This document shows, one piece after another, positions 11,938-22,281 of a stretch of DNA of 64,000 bases (its first letter is position 1; each line of letters begins with the position of its first letter). Under the pieces are notes generated by a model. The model was not told where the DNA came from. It was given only the letters and a program-made list of their open reading frames with translations, and searched no databases. This stretch comes from Staphylotrichum longicolle. Its lineage: Eukaryota; Ascomycota; Sordariomycetes; Sordariales; Chaetomiaceae. Made by a program: the position numbers and the translations under genes. Location: contig JAHCVI010000004.1 in assembly GCA_019096155.1 (NCBI GenBank), forward strand, positions 930,001 to 994,000. Direction: 5' to 3'.

Positions 11938-12753
11938 GCGGGTTTATCTTGAGGGCGACGGAAGGTGGAGGTGATCCAGGTGGGCGAGGGTGAGAATGTG
12001 TTGGGGGTGAGGAGTCTGAGCTTTTTTTTTTGTCTCGAGTCTGAAGACGTTTAATCAGTCGATCCAAAATTTCCTTTCGTGTACATATCAAGATCTCGGT
12101 ATATATCAAGCTCTTGCGACGCATCTTTGCCGGTGACATATCTGCTTGCACCTGGCACGGGACTGACAGGATGGAACGATGAACGTTGAGCGTGATTTCT
12201 CAACTCTACGACTAAAGGCCTCAAAATGTTGGTAAGCAATTCGGAAGTCGGGCATCTAGGTTGTCCGAAACCTAAGGTATCTTAGGTTGTTAGAGGTGAC
12301 TTGATAGTGACTTGATATTCGGGGAAAGGGGTATCTGGATGGAGGTTAATGATAGCCCGAGCCAGGGCCTCGTGTTTGTCCGGCCATGGTTGGTTGGGAA
12401 CAAAGGCTGGGGTGCCCTTGCCGCACCGCCGGGTAAGCATGCTTTGTTCAGGTGACCGCGCGTCAAGTTGGTGCAATTTGTTTGGTTCTCGTTGTCCCGG
12501 GCGCGCCACGCATGCTGGTCTGCCGTCACCATCAACGGGCTGTTCACTAATCGTCAGGGATCCTTCGTAAGGACTTCAGTTGCTGCCTGATGCAACTCTT
12601 CGGTCTCAATTACACATTTAAACCCCCGCCGTTTTCAGGCTGGATGCCAATCCCATGATGAATCTGAAGTCAAGTTTGGTGGCGACTTTAGAATAACACC
12701 AGACCTCGGAGAGCAAACACCCCGTCGAATCGCCTCTTGCAAACAACCTCAGC
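11938..12753. other. Intergenic, 0.8 kb
   Basis: This holds the 3' flank of the polygalacturonase gene (a poly-T run near 12022) and the promoter of the DUF899-like gene. An interrupted palindrome lies at 12269-12288. No gene is seen. Confidence 0.45.
12269..12288. repeat. Interrupted palindrome AACCTAAG-N4-CTTAGGTT
   Basis: Two perfect 8-bp arms are separated by GTAT. It is similar in base content to the other intergenic palindromes noted here. Confidence 0.55.
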
Positions 12754-13616
12754 ATGGCTCCGGAAGTAAGTTGCCATTTTCTGACAGAGACATAGAATAC
12801 ACGAAATAGCGTTGACAATGAATGCAGGTTGTTACTCGAGAGAAGTGGCTCGCCGTTCGCAAATCCCTCCTCGAGAAGGAAAAGGAGATAACGCGCGCCC
12901 AGGATGCGCTCGCTGCGCAGGTGCGCGAGCTGCCAATGGTCCAAGTCGACAAGCAGTACCAATTCCATGGCCCCAATGGATCAACGCTGTCACTCGACGA
13001 TCTCTTTGGTGATAAAGACCAGCTCATCGTCTACCACTTCATGTTCGGCCCAGACGCTGAGCGTGGGTGCAAAGGATGCGCCTTTGTGGGTTCGTGTCCC
13101 AATCATTGCACTCTTCGCACTTAACAACGCCTCACAGCATTTCGAAGCTGACAAATTCTTGTACCACTAGGCGAGCACATTCCGGATCTTCGCCACCTGC
13201 GTTCGCGCAACACCGCCATGGTCGTCGTCTCCCGGGCACCCTTTGAGAAAGTAGACGCATGGAAGAAGAAGATTGGCTGGACTTTTCCCTGGTTCTCCAG
13301 CGAGGGATCGGACTTCAACTACGACTTCCACGCGACCTTGGACGACTCGGTTGCGCCCGTCGAGTACAACTTTGCCACGGCCGCAGAACTCGAGGCCAAG
13401 GGCCAGAAGTGGAACACCTCAGGAGAGCAGCCGGGTTTAAGCGTGTTTCTGCGCAAGGATGGTAAGGTGTACCACACCTACTCATCGTATTCGCGGGGCT
13501 TGGATCGGCTGCTTGTCACGCACCAGCTGCTGGACATGACGCCCCTCGGCCGGCAGGACGGTCCGAGTGGGCCGGCCGAGTTCAAGTTGAAGTATGAGTA
13601 TGAGGAGGATGCTTAA
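12754..13616 (+). CDS. DUF899-like thioredoxin-fold protein
   Basis: Exons 12754-12765, 12828-13089 and 13171-13616 give 239 residues. The first exon is only 12 nt (MAPE) before an intron with a normal GTAAGT donor. The second intron is best read as donor GTTCGT at 13090 with branch site GCTGAC and acceptor TAG at 13170. This restores GCKGCAFVGEHIPDLRHL, where the GCxGC motif and the following MVVVSRAP and KKIGWTFPW segments match the DUF899 family (AhpC/TSA-like thioredoxin fold). The cysteine pair suggests redox chemistry, but no activity is established for most members. It is probably cytosolic since no signal peptide is present. Confidence 0.85.
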
Positions 13617-15519
13617 GGGGAAGGGGGAAGCGGGTGGTTGAGTCTAGGAGCCGGGCACCAGATTGAGCAAAGTCGACACTCATGCCATCCACGTCTTGAC
13701 AGACTCCTGCGTTATTAATCTTGATCCTTGACGACTTGAACGGCTCGCGCGTCTTCCTTGATTTCCCCCTTCCTCCCCACAAAATGATTCAGGTTCATCC
13801 CGACCTTCCCGTTCAGGTTGTGTTCGCCTACGTATCCTTGATCCAGACTAGCAAACATAAAGCCGTGTCGCTTGATTGGATGCCCGCTTTGAAGAAACAT
13901 ACGCAGTACCTTATGCGCCTGAACGTAGCCATCATTCCCCAAGACGAAGAGCGCGACGGGATGGGCAATACAGCCCAGGAGAACGTCGTTCTTCTCGGCG
14001 AGGTTGGTTGGAGCTTGTCACATGGATCTGTCATTGTGAGCGCCATGCACCGTGATCCGTTTCCCAGTTGATGGCTTGTTGATATGCGCAAATAAGAAGT
14101 ATGGGCGCCACCCAAAGTGAACCTGCCAATGACTGCCGCTATCTGGACAGACAAGGACTCACCGGGGCTGAAGCGCATTGCATCCGAAACAGGGTTGCAG
14201 ATCGAGGGAGGGGAAACATTGGCGATCACCGTTAAATGCCCATCAGCGGCATTTTAGGTATGTGCCGGCGGAAGCAAAAGTTAACACCTGCAGACGCGAC
14301 TCCAGCTGGAGGTGTCAAATTCACCACGTGTGAGTGCAGATCATGGCCCCGCGGACGAGGTCCTGGGCGCAGCTGAGGCGGGTGATCTGCGCGACTACCG
14401 CACCCAGCCAACCAGGAGGCTCGATGGAGTGCGATTTCGTACTGTAGCCCCTGGCGGTCACCTCACCGTCATGCACTCGTCCACCCTGGCATTTCTCGGC
14501 TTCAGGTCGTCATTCGTTCTGCCATGGTCAGGGGTTGGAACTAAGGTACGCGGGCTAGCGGCGGGAGATGCGGATCGGATCGACGGATCGGATCGGTAGA
14601 GATCCGAGATTGGGCATTAATATTCTTCACGTCCTTTTCACTTGCAGGCAGCGCCAGCGCCTCCATGGTTCCGCAATTTGTGTGGAGAGCAACATCTTAT
14701 GTGTGAAGCAGAGGCTTCAAGCCCCTTGGGAACTCAAAAACTAGGCTGGTTTGATGGGTGTTTGGATGCGGAAGAGACATCTGTTATTTGGTAAGGTAAG
14801 TTAGTTAGTCTTAGACCCGATTCCTGGTATGGGGGTCCGGGACATCCCTTAACCCCGGCCGCTGATCGTTGCCAGGTTGGGGAACGGGGTTGGATGGAAA
14901 GGACGCAGCTGAAACTCTGTTTAGGGTCTAGCTCCAAGACCTGCAGGCATTCATCAACACTTCCAACGGAGAAGCCGAATCTCGGCGGCCATTGGTGCTG
15001 AGCACTGAACAGTGTTTAGTGGTCAACGTGTTGGGTCAACTCCTTCAAAGCCCACACTTGGCATCACCAAACGCAAAAGAGCTTTCTGTATCGATGGCTA
15101 TTGAATGTCTGAAGAAGGGAAGGATTGGCCAACTGAGACATGTGGATCAAGGGTGTCAAGACCAAGAAGGGATTTGCCGTCCTAACCCGCATTCTTCCTA
15201 GCCCACAGTGCTCGACATCAGCACGACCCTTGCCGTCTCCATCAATGCCTACTGTCATGAAATGACGGTGAGCGTTAGTGAGCGTCTTCAAAGGACGTTG
15301 ACGATCGGTCCGATCATCAGTGTTTGTCTCGGAGATGTTCATTTGATCAACTCAGTGGACGGCCGACTGGCATGATGCTTCGCCTACAAAAGCTGCTCCC
15401 ATCCCCCGTCGAAGTTGAGCATCTTCTTTCATCATCACAAACCTCACACTTCACTCTGCTCTTCGCTCAAAGCTTCAACTTACCTTACACACACCAACTC
15501 CAATCTTGACGCCGCAAAA
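13617..15519. other. Intergenic, 1.9 kb
   Basis: No supported gene is present. A 116-codon plus-strand frame (13721-14071) and overlapping minus frames look weakly protein-like but match nothing I recognise. A 12-bp direct repeat lies at 14571-14595. Confidence 0.4.
14571..14595. repeat. Two adjacent 12-bp direct repeats
   Basis: CGGATCGGATCG occurs at 14571-14582 and again at 14584-14595, one base apart. Repeated CGG triplets resemble Zn2Cys6 half-sites, though this may be chance. Confidence 0.5.
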
Positions 15520-16276
15520 ATGGTTTCCCTCCGCTCCCTCGTCGCTGGCGTCGCGCTCATTGCGGCGCCTGTCATGGCCGCCCTCACGCCCACCCAGCTC
15601 GCCGATGGCATTAAGATTCTGACGACCAAGTCCCAGGCCCTCCAGGCGCCTGCCCAAAGCATCACCATTCTCAACGCCCCGTTGATCGTACTTGGCCAGG
15701 GGCCTTTCCCGGTATGCCTCCATGCTTCCGCGTTCACCGAGTCTTCATAACTAATCTCTCGCAGCAAATCATTACTGGGTTCACCGACATTGTCTCAACT
15801 GCCACTGTGATAATTTCGCAGCTGAACGGAATGCCCCCAGTCGCTGCTGGCCCGGACTCTGACCTGATTTTCAACGCTTTCCGCGAGGTAGGGATAGCAA
15901 TCCCCCCCCCCGGACTGGTCTCGTGTTAATCCTTCCCAGTTTGTCCGTGTGCACCAGGCTCTCCTCAATATTTTGATCGGCAAAGCTGGCATCATCGAGA
16001 AGGTTCCCGTTGTTGGGGAGCCGGTGGCATCCGTCCTTCGCTCGGTTGAGAGTGTTGTCGACGTAAGTACTCCCAAGCCACGACCTCTTCCAGCCTGTCG
16101 ATCTGTGTATTATTCCGGCACGGTCAAACGCTAACTTGCTGAAATTTTAGACCATTGCCATTACCCTCATCAACAATGTCCAGTCCAGGTCTGCCGATAT
16201 CACCGCTGACGCCAACTCCCTGGGCAACTCGCTCGACCTTTGCATCCAGAAGTACAGCAGCATCGTCAATCTCTGA
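15520..16276 (+). CDS. HsbA-like hydrophobic surface-binding protein
   Basis: Four exons (15520-15711, 15765-15887, 15940-16062, 16151-16276) give 187 residues. All introns are in phase 0 and the last three exons encode 41 residues each. The signal peptide is MVSLRSLVAGVALIAAPVMA. The mature part is an alanine- and leucine-rich helical protein with few charged residues (ITILNAPLIVLGQGPFPQII, TADANSLGNSLDLCIQ), typical of the HsbA family. These secreted proteins adsorb to hydrophobic surfaces and can recruit esterases or cutinases. A role in attachment to waxy plant surfaces would fit the nearby pectinase. Family assignment rests on overall pattern, not on a catalytic motif. Confidence 0.8.
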
Positions 16277-17171
16277 GGAGAGGAGCGGCAACAGAGTTGA
16301 CGCGGTCAGCCCTGACCGGGCTTGTTTGGCTGAGGGCTTGAACCACGGCAATCCCTCACCAAATGAGTTGTGTGGAGGGTACAGACATTACAATAGAAAT
16401 GTGGATGGATGAGAGAGAATGTGGTTTTGGTCATCATGTTGGCCCGACGACACGAGCTCAATATACTTTGGTGTCACCATTCCCGAGTGTCTTCTCGCTG
16501 CGTGAAATCCAGCACCACATATGAGGAAATCAGCAATGAAGCAGCAAGTGGCGTTGGAGAGCCGCTTTGTGCTCTTTTGGGCCTGGAATCGTATTTCCGG
16601 GCGGGATGTCATGGATGATGGATCTTGAAGATGCCCTTGGCCGGAATGGTTCACGTCGGCGGAGGCAATGTCCTCCATGTTCAGTGCAGTCAAGACACAA
16701 ACGCTTGGCCGTTGAGTTCTAATAGACCTTCTAAACTAACAATATCGGATCACTATGAGATCGGGACGCTGTTGTCGGCCGCCGAGACGGGACTCGAGCT
16801 GCCGGGGGCTGGCTGTGGGGCCGGATCCGGGAGAGACTTCTCCACACGGTCCGGAGGGGCGACCGCGGAAATGTGGAGAACGTTTTCCGCCAGGCCCGCT
16901 GAGGTTGTCCGGAGATGACTGCCTTCCGCCTACAAGACTAAAACATAGCCCAATCCGTGCATAAATGTGGTGCTGCCAGACCCTCTGCTGGCCTAGGTAC
17001 TCTGTTACTAAAGACTCTCAACAACCTTTCGTCTTTGTTGTATATTCGGTCCAGGAAGCCTGGAAGGTCCTTGCGTGAGTGCACACTTTCATCTCGTGAA
17101 TTTGTTAGGTTGTACTTTCTAGGCTCACTCTCGTCATGCATGCAGCCAATATCCGACAACGAATTCACAAC
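16277..17171. other. Intergenic, 0.9 kb
   Basis: No gene is seen. Open frames are short and lack motifs. Confidence 0.45.
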
Positions 17172-17545
17172 CATGATGGCGCGGGATATCGATGTCGAGA
17201 TTGTTGGCGGCGGCCCGGCTGGCATGGCCACTGCTCTCTCCATCATCAAAGCTGGATTCCAGGTCAAGACGTACGAGTGCTACAAGTATGCGAGGCCAGC
17301 CGGCAACATTTTGAATCTCTGGCCACCACCGATTCATGCGCCTCGGAGGGGTCGACGTCAAGGACATCGGGGCGCCGTGCCATTCAACCTTTCGCAATGC
17401 AGCAGGCAAGATTTGGGCTGATGTCAAGCTGCCCCAAGACATAATCTATCAATACGGCGGAGGTTTTGTCGGACTCCTCCGTCCTGACCTGTACAAGCGC
17501 ATGCTGGTAGCAATCCCCGAGGGCGCGGTCGAGTTTAACTCCGTG
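17172..17545 (+). pseudogene. Truncated FAD-dependent monooxygenase remnant
   Basis: The 5' part of a flavoprotein monooxygenase is readable. In the first frame the FAD-binding motif IVGGGPAGMATALSII and then AGNILNLWPPP are seen. Near 17333-17345 the frame shifts and continues as LGGVDVKDIGAPCHSTFRN, FVGLLRPDLYKRML and IPEGAVEFNSVV. A possible donor (GTGAGT) follows at about 17546, but no later part of the enzyme can be found downstream. About one third of a normal enzyme of some 400 residues remains. One frameshift plus loss of the C-terminus makes this a relic. It lies beside another relic in an apparently unstable block. Confidence 0.75.
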
Positions 17546-17789
17546 GTGAGTGAAGGCCATCGAAGACAGCAACGACCACGATCTTCACACACCTTCTTTT
17601 CGTTGGGCAAAAATAACCTCTTGCCAAGTGAAACGGGTTACACTCCGTTAAGGCCAAGATGCTTCTCGGCCATTGTCCCATCCTTCCTTTCCCTTGCCCT
17701 ATTAAGCTGAGTTGAATTAGTAAGATAGTCATCGTTAGATAGGTGTAAGACAGTCCCAAGATTGCCAAGGTTCTCTGTGCACAGCTTGA

Positions 17790-17990
17790 GTGGTCGTCTA
17801 AAGCAATCTACAAACCCGAAGGGGACAGTGTTTTCAGGGTCGAAAGAATGGCAGTTGGCGCAGGATCTGAGAAAGGCCGCTTCCGATCACAAAGCTGGGC
17901 CATTACATTTCGGTTTAGTGGTCAGCGCTCCAATAGTATGGGACTGTTGAAGGCGAGCCCAAACCCCGGACTGCCAAACCACTTCTTGAA
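17790..17990 (+). pseudogene. Relic of a paralogue of the 18.6-kb gene
   Basis: At 17849 the plus strand reads WQLAQDLRKA, close to WQLTQDLNKG of the intact gene downstream. About 80 bases later it reads SNSMGLLK in a shifted frame, matching SNTAGLF at nearly the same spacing (87 bases in the intact gene). The DNA itself is similar over this span (for example TGGCAGTTGGCGCAGGA against TGGCAGTTGACGCAGGA). Flanking parts of the gene are not recognisable. I read it as a decayed partial duplicate. The match is by eye and short. Confidence 0.55.
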
Positions 17991-18537
17991 GGTGAGGCTT
18001 TCCAGGGGCTTATCATGGGAGGAGCGTTCTTGCGGCTGTGACGAACCCTCCTTGACACCCAGCCACCTCGCATTGGGTTTCGGCAAGGCTTTCAAGCCAG
18101 GTCAAACTCTCCCATTGAATTGATATGGCTCTATCTGGCTTGGCTTGCTTCAGTTGGAGCGCTGACGGAAGACTACAAAGAAAACAAGGAGGAAGAAAAG
18201 CTGTTGTTGAATTGAGATCAAAAGAATGAAAGGTCCAGTTTCGAGAAGTTGGGCGAGATCATGACAGTTGGCGACGATTCTGTGAAATGAGTACGTATTG
18301 AGCGAGCGGGGAAATCAAGAATCACTCAGGTCAAAACGGAAGACGTGCCAGCCGGGGCGGCAGCCGGCCAAATTCTGCGACTTTTGCTGGTCACAGCCAC
18401 CAATTGCGCATGATGCATCCTGGCCAAGCCCCAATCATTCGTTAACCGCCCACAGGAGCGGCCTCTGAAGCCGGCCCAGGTCTCGGGTCTCATGAAGCGA
18501 GGCGAGAGTTTAGAGGGCGGGATGTTCATATCCTCCA

Positions 18538-18543
18538 TATAAA
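18538..18543 (+). promoter_or_regulatory. TATA box of the 18.6-kb gene
   Basis: TATAAA lies 88 bases before the ATG at 18626, a typical fungal position. Confidence 0.5.
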
Positions 18544-18625
18544 CACTCCCTAGGATTCCAGGTGCGCTCGCCGCATCATCAACCGTTCTCTACCTAGCAT
18601 CAGCGACGATCCCCCACAAAACACA

Positions 18626-20218
18626 ATGAGGCAAACAGACCTTGAGAGAAACGGCATCTTCATCTTCACTGAGCCAGCGTGGGAGCGAAAGTTGCCGCGC
18701 CATGTCGACAGAGTGCGGACAAGCCTCCTTGACTTTACGTGGACAACTCTCGATCGCCTGAACGACCACCGTAAGATCCTTTCCATGGACGACAAAGCGC
18801 TTAGGAAATCGGGGTTTAACGCCGCGGCGCGCGACGCGCTGAACCGATATAAGAGTATAGCGGCGTATGCTCGCAACCATCACCATGGCAAAGACAGGGA
18901 GGCGGAGTGGGCCACGTTCTTCTTGCTCAATTTTTTCCGCCCTCTTGTGGCCGCTGCAGAAATAAAGGACGAGGATACGCGGCAGTAAGCTTTGTGCTCC
19001 GTCCAGGCACCATTTTTGCTGACACATACGAGGACCACAAGAGCCAAATTGTACTACGAGTACTTTGAGAGGCAAGAAGATGCACCCCTGGGCAAAGTAA
19101 GAGTCTGGTGATGTCCTAACACAACTCAGTGCACAATCCCGACCTTGGACCCTCTTCAGGAAAACCAAGAAGGGGCCGCGAGGCTTCCGTCAAGATGCCC
19201 GGCAAAACCTCACTGAACCAAAGCCTGACTGGGTGGCCTTCTTCCCCATCTTTGAGCGCAAAGGGAAAAGAATTCCGATGTCAAACAAATGGCAGTTGAC
19301 GCAGGACCTGAATAAAGGTGTCATCGAAAACTTCTCGATCACTACTCTCGAGCACCTTGCCCACCAGGGCGTTGAGTCGAACACTGCTGGATTGTTTCAA
19401 CAAAGACAGAGAGACAGGATACTCTCCGATTTTACTTGCTTTCCATGGCTTATTGTTGAACACAAAAAAGCAGGCCCGAGGGCGGTCGAATGCCACTGCC
19501 AGGCGGCCAACGCGGGAGCAGCCGCCATCATGATGCTTGAGACTCTCTCAGCTATTTTGCCAAGAGCCAAAGGGCACAAAACCGGCGAGCACATTCCGCC
19601 TGTGGTTACCATGACCACTGTGGGCCGCGTCGTCAAGGTTTGGATCATGTCCGCTTGCAGACCATCCGACAATGACGGCGCAGAATACGTGAGCGGGCCC
19701 CTTTTTTGCTCTTTGACTCACTGACTGTCGTTGGTCAACTTTTGCTGACTCATGTGCTCATGAAGCGGATGGACTGCATTTGGGAGGGGAAGATCACTGA
19801 CGTCCCGGACGTCATTCGACTTGAGGCCATTCTCCAAAACACACACACTTGGGCCGTTCGTGAGCAACGTCCTCGCATCTCGACGTACATCGACTTGTGG
19901 AAAATACAACATCCGATACCTCAGGAATACAAAACTAGTTCAACTTCAGATCGGTTAACGGCGCGGCGGCCAGTTCAGAAGACATTTCAGAAAAAAAGAC
20001 AGGCATCAAGGGACGTGTCAAGCTCAGAAGTGGAGACGTCAAGCTCAGAAGGTGGGTGGTCAAGTTCAGAAGGGGAGATATCAAGCTCAGAAGGGGACAC
20101 GTCAAGTTCAGAAGGTGGGTGGTCAAGCTCAGAAGAGGAGGTAATGATCAAGTCCAAGAGGGAAAGTGGTAATCAATCCGAGAAAAGAAGATATAAAGCT
20201 CAGAAAGGGATGTATTAA
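18626..20218 (+). CDS. Fungal accessory protein, possible PD-(D/E)XK-like core, Ser/Glu repeat tail
   Basis: The best model is exons 18626-18984, 19033-19059, 19130-19688 and 19766-20218, giving 465 residues. The second exon is only 27 nt and its donor (GTACTT) is weak. An alternative donor at 19097 would leave an intron of about 33 nt and break frame. The core belongs to a family I recall from many fungal genomes without known function: PKPDWVAFFPIFERKGK, FTCFPWLIVEHKKA, CHCQAANAGAAAIMM, PPVVTMTTVGRVVKVWI, RMDCIWEGKI and THTWAVREQRPRISTYIDLWK. The pairing of VEHKK with a later QAANA is reminiscent of PD-(D/E)XK nucleases; that is my inference only. The tail has six SSSExxx repeats and then Lys/Arg-rich sequence. 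A paralogue relic lies 0.7 kb upstream of the start. Confidence 0.65.
20018..20143 (+). repeat. Six in-frame 21-nt tandem repeats
   Basis: Six 21-base units, each starting TCAAGCTCAGAA or TCAAGTTCAGAA, encode SSSE followed by three variable residues (VET, GGW, GEI, GDT, GGW, EEV). Weaker echoes of the unit continue to about 20235, past the stop codon at 20216-20218, so the array was once longer. Confidence 0.85.
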
Positions 20219-20225
20219 GCTCAAG

Positions 20226-20783
20226 GGAGGAGATAATTATCAAGCAAAAAAAGGAGCGCCCACTGGAGCAACCAGCTACCCCGAGACAGACAGCAACACT
20301 GAAAACACCGGTAGCAATCGTAGGGTGATTATTCGACAAGCTGGCATTGGAACCGGTATCGAGGGAACAAACAATGAACGAACCACCATCCCACCCCCGC
20401 CATCCCCTCCCCCCGCAACTGCCACAGTACAGCAAGCCATCAAATCCTACGTCCAGTTCCGCTCACAAGAAGATTCTTTCACTGCGGGGGGTTGGCCAAT
20501 TGTGAATAGATCTGAGTTCAAAGCGTCCCAGTCTCACCCTGTTACTCCTCCTCGTTCCAGGATGTTTGACCTCCCCGGGTTTCACCAATTGGCCCTTCGA
20601 CAACTTCGTTGCGTCTCGCGCAGCAAAGATGCAACTGCACGGATTTACTTCGGCGACACTCTTCACCTTCCCGTATCGTTGAACAACACGCCGTTAAAAC
20701 AAGCTGCGTTGACGACTCCAGACCGCCCTAATAGTCCATGCGATGGACGCGAATTCTTCTCGCAGAAGCTACAACCACGATGA
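20226..20783 (+). other. Open frame that may be an extra 3' exon of the 18.6-kb gene
   Basis: A frame of 185 codons plus stop continues here in a different phase. It contains PPPPSPPPATATVQQAIKSY and MFDLPGFHQLALRQL and looks protein-like. Removing 20141-20225 (donor GTAATG after the last repeat, acceptor CTCAAG) would join it in frame to the upstream gene and bypass the stop at 20216. It could be an alternative C-terminus or the original one. No family match is recognised. Confidence 0.35.
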
Positions 20784-21539
20784 GGAATGCCGACTTTCCA
20801 ACTCGACCGATGCAGACGACGGTCGCGATGGTCCATACCCGCAACGTCTGGACCCTGAGGACATCCGATTGTTGGCCATCGTCAGTTCGGAAGAGGCACA
20901 TGTGCAGCTGATTGGGAACAGCGGGCTCTGCCGGTGGGCACAACAAAGGAGCCACAGCAACGATTAAACTGACTAGAAACCCAACCAGATGCTCTTGAGA
21001 CCAACACAACATGCGTTATAATCAACTTCTGCATTGCATATGTGGAGCAAACCACCGGACAGTGGTGCTGCAGAGGGCTGACTGAGCAGTGGAGTCTTAC
21101 ATCCTGAGCGGTGCCACTGTTGAGTTGGGCAGCGCTTAAGTCGGCCAATCACTCAGGGGTCAAAAGAGGTGGGGTTTTTGCTCAAAGTATGAGTTGTAAA
21201 CATGACGGAAAGGGGTCAATTGTTGCTGCCTGGGTGAATACCCCTAGGGGTTACATCGTGCTTACATCCGAGTGGTGCCCTTATTCAGCGACGTCAATTG
21301 TTTCTCGCTTGCTTCTCACTCGCTTCGCAATCCTTGACTATCACCGCATGAAGTCTTGCGTGACTGTACAGAGAAATGAAGCTCGAACTACGGGATCCGG
21401 AGTGTTCGCTCCCGTGACAAACCTCAGCTTAGATCCACCAAAACCTTTCCTATAATGTATTTAAGTTTCACGGCAGCCCACCATCCACAACCCCAACCAC
21501 ACCTCACTCAAGAGACTCAAGAGACCTTCGCCCATCAAG
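20784..21539. other. Intergenic, 0.75 kb
   Basis: No supported gene is present. It contains the promoter of the small secreted protein gene at its right end. Confidence 0.45.
21451..21456 (+). promoter_or_regulatory. TATA-like box of the small secreted protein gene
   Basis: TATAAT lies 89 bases before the ATG at 21540, followed by a C/A-rich leader typical of strongly expressed fungal genes. Confidence 0.4.
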
Positions 21540-22110
21540 ATGCAGTTCACAACTCTCGCCACTCTTGCCCTTGTGGCCCTCGGCGCCAGCGCCAACACCA
21601 TCGACAAGCGCAACGGCGAGGGCGTCCATCTTGCCAACTGCTATCAAAACTCGCCTCTCGGACAGATCCCGTTCTCCCAGATCATCTACTACGCCGACGA
21701 TGCGCAGGCCAGCCAAAACGTCGTCCCTTCGGCCGCAAACCAATGCCGTGTGACCACCCCTGGACAGGGTGGTTGGAAGACGTGGGAAGGTTCTAGCATC
21801 AGCTGCACGTTCTCGACCAACACCTACTTCACCTCCAACATCCAGAGCGGTGCTGGTTCGTACAGCGTTGGCCAATACGCTGGGTAAGATATTCGACCGT
21901 GTCCACACTTGAAACGGGCCCGGGCTGACTGGACGTGAACTCAGATCTGGCAAGAACAACTACCACAACTTCAACTGCTATCGTGACAACAACCACCAGC
22001 TGTACAACGATGGCACTTACAGCTGCTGGAGCGTCTACTACTGCCTTGGCGTAAGTTGGCTTGATTGCGATCAACATCTGGATGATGCTAACTGCTGGCG
22101 GCAGGCGTAA
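21540..22110 (+). CDS. Small secreted cysteine-containing protein
   Basis: Exons 21540-21883, 21945-22050 and 22105-22110 give 151 residues; the last exon is just one Ala codon and the stop. The N-terminus is a signal peptide (MQFTTLATLALVALGASA) followed by a Lys-Arg that could be a Kex2 site (TIDKRNGEG). The mature part has six cysteines (LANC, NQCR, SISC, FNCY, YSCWSV, YYCLG) and is rich in Tyr, Asn, Ser and Gly, which suggests a compact disulfide-bonded fold. I do not recognise a named family. Size, secretion and cysteine content fit a candidate effector or surface protein, but that is only a category. Confidence 0.75.
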
Positions 22111-22281
22111 ACAAAACTTGTCGCGGCTATGGGTTCTTCGGGCGATAGATCAAAACAGGAATAGTACATGATAGACCCTTGTTTTGTTGGCAATGGCATT
22201 TTGCATTTGGTAGTTGGTTTCAATTCCGAGAACCTATTCTCAAGTCTGATTCCAGTTTTCATGTGTCGCACGCGAGTTGGC

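Noticed and set aside
13715..14229. Overlapping frames on both strands, 75-134 codons
   Set aside because: They look mildly protein-like but match no family, have no intron logic and conflict with each other.
19097..19129. Intron with donor GTAAGA after PLGK in the 18.6-kb gene
   Set aside because: It would be only 33 nt and leave the frame broken; donor GTACTT at 19060 gives a 70-nt intron that keeps frame, though it is weak.
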